The notes beneath the pieces are model-generated. The model saw only the letters and a list, made by a program, of their open reading frames with translations. It was not told where the DNA came from and searched no databases. From contig JAVEDU010000065.1 of assembly GCA_030840805.1 (NCBI GenBank), forward strand, positions 1-54,509: a stretch of 54,509 bases of DNA, read 5' to 3'. The translations under genes were made by a program, and so were the position numbers. Each line of letters opens with the position of its first letter. Position 1 is the first letter of the stretch. Positions 7,562 through 15,824 of this stretch are shown piece by piece. The DNA comes from Actinomycetota bacterium. Lineage in GTDB: Bacteria > Actinomycetota > Actinomycetes > Mycobacteriales > HKI-0501.

Positions 7562-8584
7562 GTGCCCGAGGACTCCGCGATCCCGCTCGCCGGGATGACC
7601 ACGTTACGACTGGGTGGCCCGGCGCGGCGGCTGGTGACCGTCTCCTCCGCCGACGAGACGGTGGCCGCGGTCCGCGCGGCCGACGCGGCCGGTGAGCGCG
7701 TACTGGTGCTCGCCGGGGGCAGCAACGTGGTCGTGCCGGACGCCGGGTTCGACGGCACCGCGCTGGTGCTGCGCTCGGCCGGGATCCACGCGGTCCGCGG
7801 GGAGGGCACCGTGGCGGTCACGGTCGCCGCCGGGCACGACTGGGACTCGTTCGTGGCGTGGACGGTCGCCGAGGGGCTGGCCGGGGTGGAGTGCCTGTCC
7901 GGCGTGCCGGGCTCGGCCGGTGCCACGCCGATCCAGAACGTCGGCGCGTACGGCCAGGAGGTCGCCGACACGATCACCGCCGTCACCGCGTACGACCGGA
8001 CCACCGGCACGGTCGTCGCGCTGACCCCGGCGGAGTGCGGGTTCACGTACCGGCACAGCGTCTTCAAGGGCCGGGACCGGTACGTGGTGCTCGACGTGAC
8101 GTTCGGCCTGCGGCCGGAGGCGGCGTCGGGCCCGCTCCGGTTCGGGGAGCTGACCCGGGTGCTCGACGTCCCGGCCGGGGGCACCGCCGCGCCCGCCGCG
8201 GTGCGCGAGGCCGTGCTGGGGCTGCGCCGCGGCAAGGGCATGGTGCTGGACCCGGACGACCCGGACACCTGGAGCGTGGGGTCGTTCTTCACCAATCCGG
8301 TGGTGCCGGCCGTGGCCGTCCCCGCGGAGGCGCCGCGGTTCGACGCCGGCGACGGGCTGGTGAAGACGTCCGCGGCGTGGCTCATCGAGCGGGCCGGGTT
8401 CACCAGGGGGTACGGCCGGGACGGGGTGTCGCTGTCCACCAAGCACACGCTCGCGCTGACGAACCGGGGGACCGGGTCGACCGACGCCCTGCTCGGGCTG
8501 GCGCGGGAGGTGCGGGACGGGGTGCGGTCCGCGTTCGGGATCACGCTCGTGAACGAGCCGGTGCTGATCGACGCGGAGCTGTAG
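7562..8584 (+). CDS. murB: UDP-N-acetylmuramate dehydrogenase
   Basis: A 340-residue FAD-dependent MurB, which reduces UDP-N-acetylenolpyruvoylglucosamine to UDP-MurNAc in cytoplasmic peptidoglycan precursor synthesis. FAD-binding motifs are LVLAGGSNVVVPD (about residues 49-61) and the SGVPGSAGATPIQNVGAYGQE segment. The proton-donor serine is in WSVGSFFTNP, and the C-terminal NEPVLI holds the final catalytic glutamate. The GTG start is set by the TAGGGT -10 seven nucleotides upstream. It is divergent from the isomerase-like gene and convergent with the methyltransferase gene. Confidence 0.95.
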   Translation: MPEDSAIPLAGMTTLRLGGPARRLVTVSSADETVAAVRAADAAGERVLVLAGGSNVVVPDAGFDGTALVLRSAGIHAVRGEGTVAVTVAAGHDWDSFVAWTVAEGLAGVECLSGVPGSAGATPIQNVGAYGQEVADTITAVTAYDRTTGTVVALTPAECGFTYRHSVFKGRDRYVVLDVTFGLRPEAASGPLRFGELTRVLDVPAGGTAAPAAVREAVLGLRRGKGMVLDPDDPDTWSVGSFFTNPVVPAVAVPAEAPRFDAGDGLVKTSAAWLIERAGFTRGYGRDGVSLSTKHTLALTNRGTGSTDALLGLAREVRDGVRSAFGITLVNEPVLIDAEL

Positions 8585-8595
8585 TTCTCCCCTCT

Positions 8596-8605
8596 CGTGA
8601 TCACG
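8596..8605. repeat. Short palindrome CGTGATCACG at a convergent junction
   Basis: A perfect 10-bp palindrome in the 37-bp gap between murB and the convergent methyltransferase gene. A similar GTGATCAC lies between hemB and the transglycosylase gene at 40434-40441. Confidence 0.4.
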
Positions 8606-8621
8606 GAAGGCCGGCGGCGGC

Positions 8622-9443
8622 TCAGTCCGCGACGGCCGCCCAGGCCACCGTCAGCTCACCGAGCCGCCAGCGTTCCCGGCCGCCCACGACCGGCCACCCG
8701 TCGGCCGCCAGGCGTTCCGCCGCCGCGACCCACCGCTGCCGCGGCCCGAACGTCCCCACCGGCGCGGCGGCGTCCCAGGCCGCGGTCAGCGCCCCCACGA
8801 AGCCGTGGATCCGGCGCCCGGGCACGTTGTGGTGGATCAGCGCCTTCGGCAGCCGTTCGGCGATCGTCGCGGGGGAGTCCAGCTCCGCCACGGCCGCCGA
8901 CAGCGTGAGGGTCAGCGGCCCGGACGCGTCCAGCGCCACCCACGAGGAGATCCGGCCCAGCTCGTCGCAGGTGCCCTCGACCAGCAGGCCGCCGGGCGCC
9001 AGCCCCGCGCGCAGCGTCTCCCACGCGGCGAGCGCGGCCGGCTCGTCGTACTGCCGCAGCACGTTCATCGCCCGCACCACCGCGGGCCGCAGCCCGGCGA
9101 GCTCGAAGCCCCCGCGCCGGAACTCCAGCCCGTCGGACGCCGCCCCGAGCGCCGCCGCGACCCGCTCCGGGTCGATCTCCAGCCCCACCACCCGCACGTC
9201 CGGCCGGACGGTCCGGAGCCGGGCGGCCAGCTCGACCGTGGTGACCGGCGTCGCCCCGTACCCGAGGTCGACCACCAACGGGTCGGGGGCGGCGCGGAGC
9301 AGCGCTCCGCGGGTGCCGACGAGCCACCGGTCGACCCGCCGCAGCCGGTTCGGCGCGGTGGTGCCGCGGGTCGCCAGCCCGAGCGCCCGGGCCCGCCCCG
9401 CCGCGAGTCGCTTGGAGCGGTCCGGGGAGGGGGGCGGGTTCAC
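8622..9443 (-). CDS. SAM-dependent methyltransferase, class I
   Basis: A 273-residue protein with a Rossmann methyltransferase core: LVVDLGYGATPVTTVELA (motif I, about residues 57-74), RVVGLEIDPERV (motif II) and LAPGGLLVEGTCDELG (motif III region). The conserved MNVLRQYDE lies where the acceptor-site motif IV is expected. The substrate is not identifiable. The GTG start overlaps the TGA of the SDR gene upstream (GTGA), so translation is probably coupled. It sits in the murB-SDR-mshA region seen in other actinobacteria. Confidence 0.8.
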   Translation of the reverse strand: MNPPPSPDRSKRLAAGRARALGLATRGTTAPNRLRRVDRWLVGTRGALLRAAPDPLVVDLGYGATPVTTVELAARLRTVRPDVRVVGLEIDPERVAAALGAASDGLEFRRGGFELAGLRPAVVRAMNVLRQYDEPAALAAWETLRAGLAPGGLLVEGTCDELGRISSWVALDASGPLTLTLSAAVAELDSPATIAERLPKALIHHNVPGRRIHGFVGALTAAWDAAAPVGTFGPRQRWVAAAERLAADGWPVVGGRERWRLGELTVAWAAVAD

Positions 9444-10252
9444 GACCCGATCGGTCCGCGGTGCACCTTGTACTGCGCCGCCTGGGCCAGCGGACGCACC
9501 ACGAGCAGGTCGACGTTGACGTGCCGCGGCCGGGTGACGCACCAGCTCACCGCGTCGGCGATGTCCTCGGCGAGCAGCGGCTCCTCGACGCCCTCGTACA
9601 CACCCTCCGCGAGCTCGGCGTCGCCGTCGAACCGCCGCAGCGAGAACTCCTCGGTCTTCACCATCCCGGGCGCGATCTCGGTGACCCGGACGGGGCGGCC
9701 CGCCAGCTCCAGGCGCAGGGTCTCGGCGACCGCGCTCGTGCCGTGCTTGGCCGCGGTGTACCCGCCGCCGCCCTCGTAGACGATGTGCCCGGCGGTGGAC
9801 GACATCACCACGATGTGCCCGTCCCCGGAGGCGGCGAGCGCGGGCAGCAGCGCCTTCGTCACCCGGACGACGCCGAGGACGTTCACCTCGTACATCCACT
9901 GCCAGGCATCGAGGTCGGCCTCCGCGACGGGCTCGAGCCCGCGCGCGCCGCCGGCGTTGTTGACCAGCACGCGCACCGGGGCGCCGGACCGCAGCGCCAC
10001 CCCGCCGACACCGTCGGCGAACTCGGCCACGGAGTCCGCGGCGGTGACGTCCAGCGGGAGCGCGGTGCCGTCGATCTCGGCGGCGAGCGCGGACAGCCGG
10101 TCGAGCCGGCGCGCGCCCACCACCACGTGGAACCCGTCGGCCCCGAGGCGCCGGGCGGTGGCCGCGCCGATCCCGCTGCTGGCGCCCGTGACGACGGCGA
10201 CGGGACGGGGAGACGCGGGACGGGGAGACGAGGTCCGGGTCATGGCTGGCAT
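9440..10252 (-). CDS. Short-chain dehydrogenase/reductase
   Basis: A 270-residue classical SDR. The cofactor-binding TGASSGIG lies at about residues 22-29, the NNAG motif follows, then the catalytic serine in VMSSTAGH and Y-x-x-x-K in GYTAAKHG. It most resembles the Rv0484c-type SDR found between murB and mshA in mycobacteria; its substrate is unknown. Two close ATG codons (10252 and 10243) are possible starts. It is divergent from mshA and co-transcribed with the downstream methyltransferase gene through a 4-nt overlap. Confidence 0.9.
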   Translation of the reverse strand: MPAMTRTSSPRPASPRPVAVVTGASSGIGAATARRLGADGFHVVVGARRLDRLSALAAEIDGTALPLDVTAADSVAEFADGVGGVALRSGAPVRVLVNNAGGARGLEPVAEADLDAWQWMYEVNVLGVVRVTKALLPALAASGDGHIVVMSSTAGHIVYEGGGGYTAAKHGTSAVAETLRLELAGRPVRVTEIAPGMVKTEEFSLRRFDGDAELAEGVYEGVEEPLLAEDIADAVSWCVTRPRHVNVDLLVVRPLAQAAQYKVHRGPIGS

Positions 10253-10368
10253 CCTGCCCCAGCAGGACCGGTTGGGGACACGCGGGGGAAGATGGGCGGG
10301 CTCCGGGGCGTTGGCCCTGGAGCACGGGAGTCGACGCGTCCGCCGGGCGCGGGGAACGAGGTGGTCGG

Positions 10369-11703
10369 GTGTACCCGGTTGACCGGCGCGGTGCCACCCC
10401 GGGGAAGCGGCCGGTTCGACGCAGGCTCGGGCTTCCCCGCCGGATCGCGACCCTCTCGGTCCACACCTCGCCGCTCGACCAGCCCGGTACCGGTGACGCC
10501 GGCGGGATGAACGTGTACATCGTGGAGACCTCCCGCCGTCTCGCCGAGGCGGGGGTGGAGGTGGAGGTGTTCACCCGCGCGACCTCCTCCGACCTGCCGC
10601 CGGTGGTCGAGCTGGCGCCCGGGGTGACGGTCCGGCATGTCACGGCGGGACCGTTCGAGGGGCTCGGCAAGGGCGATCTGCCCGCTCAGCTGTGCGCCTT
10701 CACGTCCGGCGTCCTGCGCGCCGAGGCGATGCAGGACCCCGGCCACTACGACCTCGTGCACTCGCACTACTGGCTGTCCGGGCAGGTCGGCTGGCTGGCG
10801 AAGGACCGCTGGGGCGTCCCGCTGGTCCACACCGCCCACACGCTCGCGAAGGTGAAGAACGCCAACCTGGCCGACGGCGACACGCCGGAGCCGCTCGCCC
10901 GCGTGATCGGCGAGGAGCAGGTGGTCGCCGAGTCCGACGCGCTCGTCGCGAACACCGAGGACGAGGCCCGGCAGCTCATCTCCCGGTACGGGGCCGATCC
11001 CGGCCGGGTGGCCACCGTCGTGCCAGGAGTGGACCTGGACCGGTTCGCCCCCGGCGACCGGACCGCGGCGCGCGCGGAGTTCGGGATCGCCGCGGACGCC
11101 ACCGTGCTGCTGTTCGTCGGCCGCATCCAGCCGCTGAAGGCGCCCGACGTGCTGCTGCACGCGACCGCCGAGCTCCTCGCCGCCGACCCGCGGCTCCGCG
11201 AGAAGCTGGTCGTCGCCGTGTGCGGCGGACCGTCCGGCAGCGGTCTCGACGAGCCCGAGCACCTCCAGCGGCTCGCCGTCGCGCTCGGGGTCGACGACGT
11301 GACCCGCTTCCTCCCGCCGCTGCCGCCGGACCGGCTGTCCGACCTGTACCGCGCCGCGGACGTGGTCGTCGTGCCCAGCCACAACGAGTCCTTCGGGCTG
11401 GTCGCGGTGGAGGCACAGGCCTGCGGCACCCCGGTCGTCGCGGCCGCGGTCGGCGGGCTGGTGACCGCGGTGGCGCACGACGTGTCCGGGCTCCTCGTAC
11501 CCGGGCACGACCCGGCCGACTACGCCTCGGCGCTGCGCCGGCTGATCGGCGACCCGGCCCTGCGGAACCGGCTGTCGACCGGCGCGGTGCGGCACGCGGC
11601 CGCCTTCTCCTGGGAGCGGACGGCCGAGGGGCTGCTCGCCGTGTACTCCGAGGCCCTCGCTCGCACGAATGCGCAGCCGATGACCGGAATGGTGGTGTCG
11701 TGA
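10369..11703 (+). CDS. mshA: D-inositol-3-phosphate glycosyltransferase (mycothiol biosynthesis)
   Basis: A 444-residue GT-B, GT4-family enzyme that transfers GlcNAc from UDP-GlcNAc to inositol-3-phosphate, the first step of mycothiol synthesis in the cytoplasm. It shows [18 protein letters not shown] (acceptor and phosphate loop), the [11 protein letters not shown] segment, [11 protein letters not shown], the [15 protein letters not shown] hinge and the C-terminal nucleotide-sugar motif [16 protein letters not shown]. The GTG at 10369 gives an N-terminal extension of about 28 residues before the GT fold, usual in actinobacteria. The stop overlaps the start of the YbjN-like gene. Confidence 0.96.
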   Translation: MYPVDRRGATPGKRPVRRRLGLPRRIATLSVHTSPLDQPGTGDAGGMNVYIVETSRRLAEAGVEVEVFTRATSSDLPPVVELAPGVTVRHVTAGPFEGLGKGDLPAQLCAFTSGVLRAEAMQDPGHYDLVHSHYWLSGQVGWLAKDRWGVPLVHTAHTLAKVKNANLADGDTPEPLARVIGEEQVVAESDALVANTEDEARQLISRYGADPGRVATVVPGVDLDRFAPGDRTAARAEFGIAADATVLLFVGRIQPLKAPDVLLHATAELLAADPRLREKLVVAVCGGPSGSGLDEPEHLQRLAVALGVDDVTRFLPPLPPDRLSDLYRAADVVVVPSHNESFGLVAVEAQACGTPVVAAAVGGLVTAVAHDVSGLLVPGHDPADYASALRRLIGDPALRNRLSTGAVRHAAAFSWERTAEGLLAVYSEALARTNAQPMTGMVVS

Positions 11704-12182
11704 CCGTCGCGGGCCTCATCGAGGCCACCCTGGACGAACGTGAGCTGGAGTGGGAGAAGACCGGCGAGGGCTACGTCGTCACGCTGCCCGGCGAGCACAA
11801 GCAGAAGACGCTCTGCAACCTGATCCCCGGGGCGCATGCGCTGCGCGTCGAGGCGTTCGTGATGCGCCAGCCGGACGAGAACCGCGAGAAGGTGTGGGAG
11901 TACCTGCTCCAGCGCAACGCCCGGATGTACGGCGTCTCGTTCTCCGTCGACGCCTCCGGCGACGTGTACCTGACCGGCCGGGTGTCGCTGAACTCGCTCG
12001 ACGCCGACGAGCTCGACCGGCTGCTGGGGAGCGTGCTGCGGTACGCCGACGAGTCGTTCGACCAGCTGCTGTCGATCGGCTTCCGCACCGCGATCCGCCG
12101 TGAGTGGGCGTGGCGGGTGTCGCGGGGCGAGTCGCTGGCGAACCTGCAGGCCTTCGCGTCCTGGGCGGCCCCGGACAGCTGA
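11700..12182 (+). CDS. YbjN-domain protein (Rv0487-like)
   Basis: A 160-residue protein of the YbjN/type III secretion chaperone-like fold family, always found after mshA in actinobacteria (Rv0487 in M. tuberculosis). Conserved features are [19 protein letters not shown] near the start and [20 protein letters not shown] in the middle. Function is unknown; a chaperone or partner role with MshA or Gpm is speculation from synteny. The GTG overlaps the mshA stop as GTGA. Confidence 0.85.
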   Translation: MTVAGLIEATLDERELEWEKTGEGYVVTLPGEHKQKTLCNLIPGAHALRVEAFVMRQPDENREKVWEYLLQRNARMYGVSFSVDASGDVYLTGRVSLNSLDADELDRLLGSVLRYADESFDQLLSIGFRTAIRREWAWRVSRGESLANLQAFASWAAPDS

Positions 12183-12213
12183 GCAGACAGCCGCGTACGG
12201 CAGGATGTGGACC

Positions 12214-12966
12214 ATGACGATGGGCACGCTGGTCCTGCTCCGCCACGGCGAGAGCGAGTGGAACGCGAAGAACCTGTTCACGGGCTGGGTCGATGTCGAC
12301 CTCACCGCCAAGGGTGAGGCCGAGGCGCGGCGGGGCGGTGAGCTGCTGCGCGAGAACGAGCTGCTCCCGGACGTGCTGCACACCTCGGTGCAGCGCCGCG
12401 CGATCCGTACCGCGAACCTCGCGCTGGACACCGCGGACCGGCCGTGGATCCCGGTGCGGCGCTCCTGGCGGCTCAACGAGCGCCACTACGGTGCGCTCCA
12501 GGGCAAGGACAAGAAGCAGACGCTGGAGCAGTACGGCGAGGAGCAGTTCATGCTCTGGCGCCGTTCGTACGACACCCCGCCGCCGCCGCTGCCGGACGAC
12601 GACGCCTACAGCCAGGTGAACGACCCGCAGTACGCGGACCTGCCGATCGACGCCCGGCCGCGCACCGAGTGCCTCGCCGACGTGGTCACCCGGATGCTGC
12701 CGTACTTCTACGACGCGATCGTCCCGGACCTGCGGCAGCGGCGCACCGTGCTCGTGGCCGCGCACGGCAACTCGCTGCGCGGGCTGGTCAAGCACCTGGA
12801 CGGGATCTCGGACTCCGACATCGCCGGGCTGAACATCCCGACCGGCATCCCGCTGGTGTACGAGCTGGACGACGCCGTCCGGCCGGTCGAGCCCGGTGGC
12901 CGCTACCTCGACCCGGACGCCGCGGCGGCCGCGATCGAGGCGGTCAGGAACCAGGGCCGCAAGTAG
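12214..12966 (+). CDS. gpmA: 2,3-bisphosphoglycerate-dependent phosphoglycerate mutase
   Basis: A 250-residue glycolytic mutase interconverting 3- and 2-phosphoglycerate. The phospho-acceptor His11 is in [10 protein letters not shown], the [12 protein letters not shown] and [16 protein letters not shown] segments are diagnostic, and the second catalytic histidine is in [10 protein letters not shown]. Length equals M. tuberculosis Gpm1. The ATG at 12214 is used because AGGA precedes it by 8 nt; an in-frame ATG at 12205 overlaps that site. The gene converges on phoU, with a TTGATCATGG-type palindrome in the gap. Confidence 0.97.
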   Translation: MTMGTLVLLRHGESEWNAKNLFTGWVDVDLTAKGEAEARRGGELLRENELLPDVLHTSVQRRAIRTANLALDTADRPWIPVRRSWRLNERHYGALQGKDKKQTLEQYGEEQFMLWRRSYDTPPPPLPDDDAYSQVNDPQYADLPIDARPRTECLADVVTRMLPYFYDAIVPDLRQRRTVLVAAHGNSLRGLVKHLDGISDSDIAGLNIPTGIPLVYELDDAVRPVEPGGRYLDPDAAAAAIEAVRNQGRK

Positions 12967-12974
12967 CCGCGGCG

Positions 12975-13062
12975 CCCCCTCCCCCCAGCGTTGATCATGG
13001 ACTTTGCAACAGACACGCCCGGCGAGTCTGTGGCAAAGTCCATGATCGTTCGGGGGAGGGGG
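12975..13062. repeat. TTGATCATGG palindrome, copy 1 (gpmA/phoU junction)
   Basis: The core inverted repeat runs from 12990 to 13050: left arm GTTGATCATGGACTTTGC, right arm GCAAAGTCCATGATC, with mostly complementary inner parts. The pairing can extend outward through a C-tract (12975-12986) and a G-tract (13052-13062). It begins 23 nt after the gpmA stop (core at 12990) and ends 26 nt before the phoU stop. It probably acts as a bidirectional terminator, although no T-tract is present. Near-identical copies occur at 17053, 28199 and 54488. Confidence 0.8.
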
Positions 13063-13074
13063 CGGGCGGGGGCG
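13052..13074 (+). other. G-quadruplex-forming G-run beside palindrome copy 1
   Basis: Four G-runs of 5, 5, 3 and 5 separated by single bases form a textbook G-quadruplex motif on the plus strand, ending 1 nt before the phoU stop codon. Confidence 0.5.
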
Positions 13075-13075
13075 G

Positions 13076-13744
13076 TCAGCCGACCGGGCTGACCGGATCC
13101 TTCACCGGCATCTCGCCGGTCACCAGGTAGACGACCCGCCGCGCCACCGACACCGCGTGGTCGGCGAAGCGCTCGTAGAACCGGCCGAGCAGCGTGATGT
13201 CGATCGCCGCCTCCATGCCGTGCGACCACTCGTCGTCCAGCAGGATCTTGAACAGCCGGCGGTGCAGGGCGTCCATCGCATCGTCGTCGTGCTCCAGCTC
13301 GGCGGCGAGCTCGGCGTCCTGGCCGGCGATGACGCTGCCGGCCTTCGCGACGATCCGCTGGGCGATCTGGCCCATCTCCAGCAGGACCACGCGCAGCTCC
13401 GGCGGGACCGCGGACGAGGGGTAGCGCCGCCGCGCGATCTTCGCGATGTGCTCCGCCAGGTCACCCATGCGCTCGAGGTCGCCGACCATCCGCAGCCCCG
13501 TGACGATGACGCGGAGGTCACCGGCGACCGGCTGCTGCCGTGCCAGCAGGTCGAACGCCCGCTCCTCGGTCTGCCGGTACAGGTCGTCGATCGTCTGGTC
13601 CGCCGAGATGACGCTCTCGGCGAGGTTCAGGTCGGCGTCGAGCAGGGCGGTGGTGGCGCGGCTCATCGCCGAGCCCACCAGGTTCGTCATTTCGACGAGG
13701 GCTCCGCCGATCTGGTCCAGTTCGTCGTGGAACGTGTCTCGCAT
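13076..13744 (-). CDS. phoU: Phosphate transport/signalling regulator PhoU
   Basis: A 222-residue all-helical cytoplasmic protein with two PhoU repeats; the signature metal-cluster helices are LERMGDLAEHIAKIA and FYERFADHAVSVARRV. PhoU links the Pst transporter to the SenX3/PhoR kinase and keeps the response off when phosphate is plentiful. The ATG at 13744 has AGGGAGA 4 nt upstream and is preferred to a longer frame. It is divergent from senX3-regX3, with PHO-box-like repeats between them. A TAGCCT -10 lies at 13784-13779 on the minus strand. Confidence 0.95.
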   Translation of the reverse strand: MRDTFHDELDQIGGALVEMTNLVGSAMSRATTALLDADLNLAESVISADQTIDDLYRQTEERAFDLLARQQPVAGDLRVIVTGLRMVGDLERMGDLAEHIAKIARRRYPSSAVPPELRVVLLEMGQIAQRIVAKAGSVIAGQDAELAAELEHDDDAMDALHRRLFKILLDDEWSHGMEAAIDITLLGRFYERFADHAVSVARRVVYLVTGEMPVKDPVSPVG

Positions 13745-13810
13745 GCGTCTCCCTGTCACCGGTCTTGCGTACGCCCCCAGGCTAGACACTGCGACGCACG
13801 GCACGGAGCA

Positions 13811-13850
13811 CCCAGGTGAACGAGTCCGGTCGCGTCGGTGAACATCGAAC
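13811..13850 (-). promoter_or_regulatory. PHO-box-like direct repeats between phoU and senX3
   Basis: Read on the minus strand, GTTCACCTGGG (13821-13811) and GTTCACCGACG (13843-13833) lie exactly 22 nt apart, two 11-bp repeat units, with a further GTTCG at 13850-13846. Eleven-base direct repeats beginning GTTCACC are the PHO-box units bound by Streptomyces PhoP, the RegX3 counterpart. The sites lie upstream of the phoU -10, so RegX3 control of phoU and senX3 is likely. Confidence 0.5.
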
Positions 13851-13904
13851 GGCCGTTCCCGTGTTCCCCGCCGTGACGGTGGTTCAACCGGCCTCGGGAG
13901 TGCT

Positions 13905-13910
13905 TACCAT
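13905..13910 (+). promoter_or_regulatory. Leaderless -10 (TACCAT) of senX3
   Basis: TACCAT ends 6 nt before the GTG of senX3. The -35 position (13882-13887) reads GTTCAA and overlaps a PHO-like GTTCAACCG. Confidence 0.5.
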
Positions 13911-13916
13911 CGGCCC

Positions 13917-15122
13917 GTGGACGTCGCCCTCACCCTGCTGGCCGGTGCCGTCGTCGGTGCCTTGCTCACCGCGGCGGTGCTGGTCCGCGCCCACCGGTCC
14001 CCGGCTGCCGCCGGCGAACCCCCCGTGCCTCCCACCGTACTCTCGGAGGACCTGGCGCGCCGCAGCCTCGAGACGCTGCGGGCCGCGCTCGTGGTGGTGG
14101 ACCCCTCCGACGAGGTCGTGCTCGCGAACCCCGCCGCGCAGCGGATGGGCGTCGTCCGCGACCGCCGCATCTCGCACGGGACGCTCCGCACGCTGGCACG
14201 TCAGGCCCGCAGCGGCCTCGACACCGGCGAGACGGTCCGGGACACCGAGCTCGACCTGCCCCGGGGCCGGATGCTCGACCCGCTGGCGGTCCGGGTGCGC
14301 GTCGCCGCGCTGGGCCTCGGCGGCCATGTGGTGCTCCAGGTGGAGGACGTGACCGAGGTCCACCGTGTCGCGAAGGTGCGCCGCGACTTCGTCGCCAACG
14401 TCAGCCACGAGCTCAAGACTCCGGTCGGCGCGCTCCAGCTCCTCGCCGAGGCCGTCGCCGACGCGACCGACGACCCCGAGGCGGTACGCCGGTTCGCCGC
14501 CCGGATGCAGCACGAGTCCGAGCGCCTCGGCCGCCTCGTCCACGAGATCATCGTGCTGTCCCGGCTGCAGGGCGCGGAGCCGCTCCCCGAGCCGGAGGCC
14601 GTGTCGGTCGACCGGGTGGTCACCGAGGTCCTGGACCGGTCGCGGTCCACCGCGGACGCCCGGCGGATCGTGGTCGTCACCGGCGGCGAGCGCGGCCTGC
14701 TCGTGAGCGGCAGCGAGAACCAGCTCATCACCGCGCTCGGCAACCTGGTCGACAACGCCATCGCGTACAGCCCGGAGCACACCCGGGTGGCCATCGGGAT
14801 CCGGCAGCGCGACTCCCTGGTGGAGGTGTCCGTGAGCGACCAGGGCATGGGCATCGCGGAGCCCGACCTCGACCGCATCTTCGAGCGCTTCTACCGCGCC
14901 GATCCGGCCCGGTCCCGCGCCACCGGCGGCACGGGCCTGGGCCTGGCGATCGTCAAGCACATCGCGACGAACCACGGCGGCAGCGTCGACGTGTGGAGTG
15001 TGGAGGGTTCCGGCTCCACGTTCACGCTGCGCCTCCCGGTCCGGGCGCGCACACAGACCGACGAGTCCACCGTGGACGTCCTGGAGGTACCGGGCGGTAC
15101 CCCGATGAAGGGAAGCGCGTGA
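13917..15122 (+). CDS. senX3: Phosphate-sensing sensor histidine kinase SenX3/PhoR
   Basis: A 401-residue membrane histidine kinase. One N-terminal membrane segment (about residues 3-23) is followed by a PAS-like domain (about 45-145). The H-box FVANVSHELKTPVGAL carries the phosphorylated histidine near residue 163. The ATPase domain shows the N-box (LGNLVDNAIAYSPE), G1 (SDQGMGI) and G2 (GTGLGLAI). It phosphorylates RegX3 when phosphate is limiting. The short membrane part and cytoplasmic PAS domain match mycobacterial SenX3. The stop overlaps the regX3 start. Confidence 0.95.
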   Translation: MDVALTLLAGAVVGALLTAAVLVRAHRSPAAAGEPPVPPTVLSEDLARRSLETLRAALVVVDPSDEVVLANPAAQRMGVVRDRRISHGTLRTLARQARSGLDTGETVRDTELDLPRGRMLDPLAVRVRVAALGLGGHVVLQVEDVTEVHRVAKVRRDFVANVSHELKTPVGALQLLAEAVADATDDPEAVRRFAARMQHESERLGRLVHEIIVLSRLQGAEPLPEPEAVSVDRVVTEVLDRSRSTADARRIVVVTGGERGLLVSGSENQLITALGNLVDNAIAYSPEHTRVAIGIRQRDSLVEVSVSDQGMGIAEPDLDRIFERFYRADPARSRATGGTGLGLAIVKHIATNHGGSVDVWSVEGSGSTFTLRLPVRARTQTDESTVDVLEVPGGTPMKGSA

Positions 15123-15799
15123 CCCGAGTTCTGGTCGTGGAGGACGAGGAGTCGTTCTCCGATGCCCTGTCGTACATGCTCCGCAAGGAGGGGTTCGAGG
15201 TGGCGGTCGCCGCCACGGGCCCCGACGCACTGACCGAGTTCGAGCGCGCGGGCAGCGACATCGTGCTGCTCGACCTGATGCTGCCCGGCCTGTCCGGCAC
15301 CGAGGTGTGCCGGCAGCTCCGGCAGAAGTCCAACGTCCCGATCATCATGGTCACCGCCCGGGACGGCGAGATCGACAAGGTCGTCGGCCTGGAGCTCGGG
15401 GCGGACGACTACGTGACGAAGCCGTACTCCCCGCGGGAGCTCGTCGCGCGGATCCGGGCCGTGCTGCGCCGCCGCAGCGAGCCCGAGGAGCTGCTGCCGG
15501 CCGCGCTGGAGGCCGGTCCGGTGCGGATGGACGTGGACCGGCACACCGTGAGCGTGAGCGGCTCGACCGTCTCGCTCCCGCTCAAGGAGTTCGAGCTGCT
15601 GGAGATGCTGCTCCGGAACGCCGGCCGGGTGCTCACCCGCGGCCAGCTCATCGACCGCATCTGGGGCGCGGACTACGTGGGGGACACCAAGACCCTCGAC
15701 GTCCACGTGAAGCGGCTGCGGGCGAAGATCGAACCCGAGCCGGCCAGCCCCCGGCACCTCGTGACCGTGCGGGGGCTGGGGTACAAGTACGAGCCGTGA
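15119..15799 (+). CDS. regX3: Phosphate-response regulator RegX3/PhoP
   Basis: A 226-residue OmpR-family response regulator. The receiver domain has acidic residues in VVEDEES, phospho-acceptor Asp52 (VLLDLMLPG), Thr in MVTARDG and Lys in TKPYSPRE. The C-terminal winged-helix DNA-binding domain (about 130-225) contains LPLKEFELLEMLLRN and DVHVKRLRAKIE. It activates phosphate-starvation genes. The GTG overlaps the senX3 stop as GTGA and is preceded by AAGGGA, so kinase and regulator are translated together. Confidence 0.96.
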   Translation: MTRVLVVEDEESFSDALSYMLRKEGFEVAVAATGPDALTEFERAGSDIVLLDLMLPGLSGTEVCRQLRQKSNVPIIMVTARDGEIDKVVGLELGADDYVTKPYSPRELVARIRAVLRRRSEPEELLPAALEAGPVRMDVDRHTVSVSGSTVSLPLKEFELLEMLLRNAGRVLTRGQLIDRIWGADYVGDTKTLDVHVKRLRAKIEPEPASPRHLVTVRGLGYKYEP

Positions 15800-15812
15800 T
15801 CGGGCCGTTGCC

Positions 15813-15818
15813 TACGAT
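15813..15818 (+). promoter_or_regulatory. Leaderless -10 (TACGAT) of the MFS permease gene
   Basis: TACGAT ends 6 nt before the GTG at 15825, in the 25-bp gap after regX3, so the permease may be transcribed independently of senX3-regX3. Confidence 0.45.
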
Positions 15819-15824
15819 CACGCG

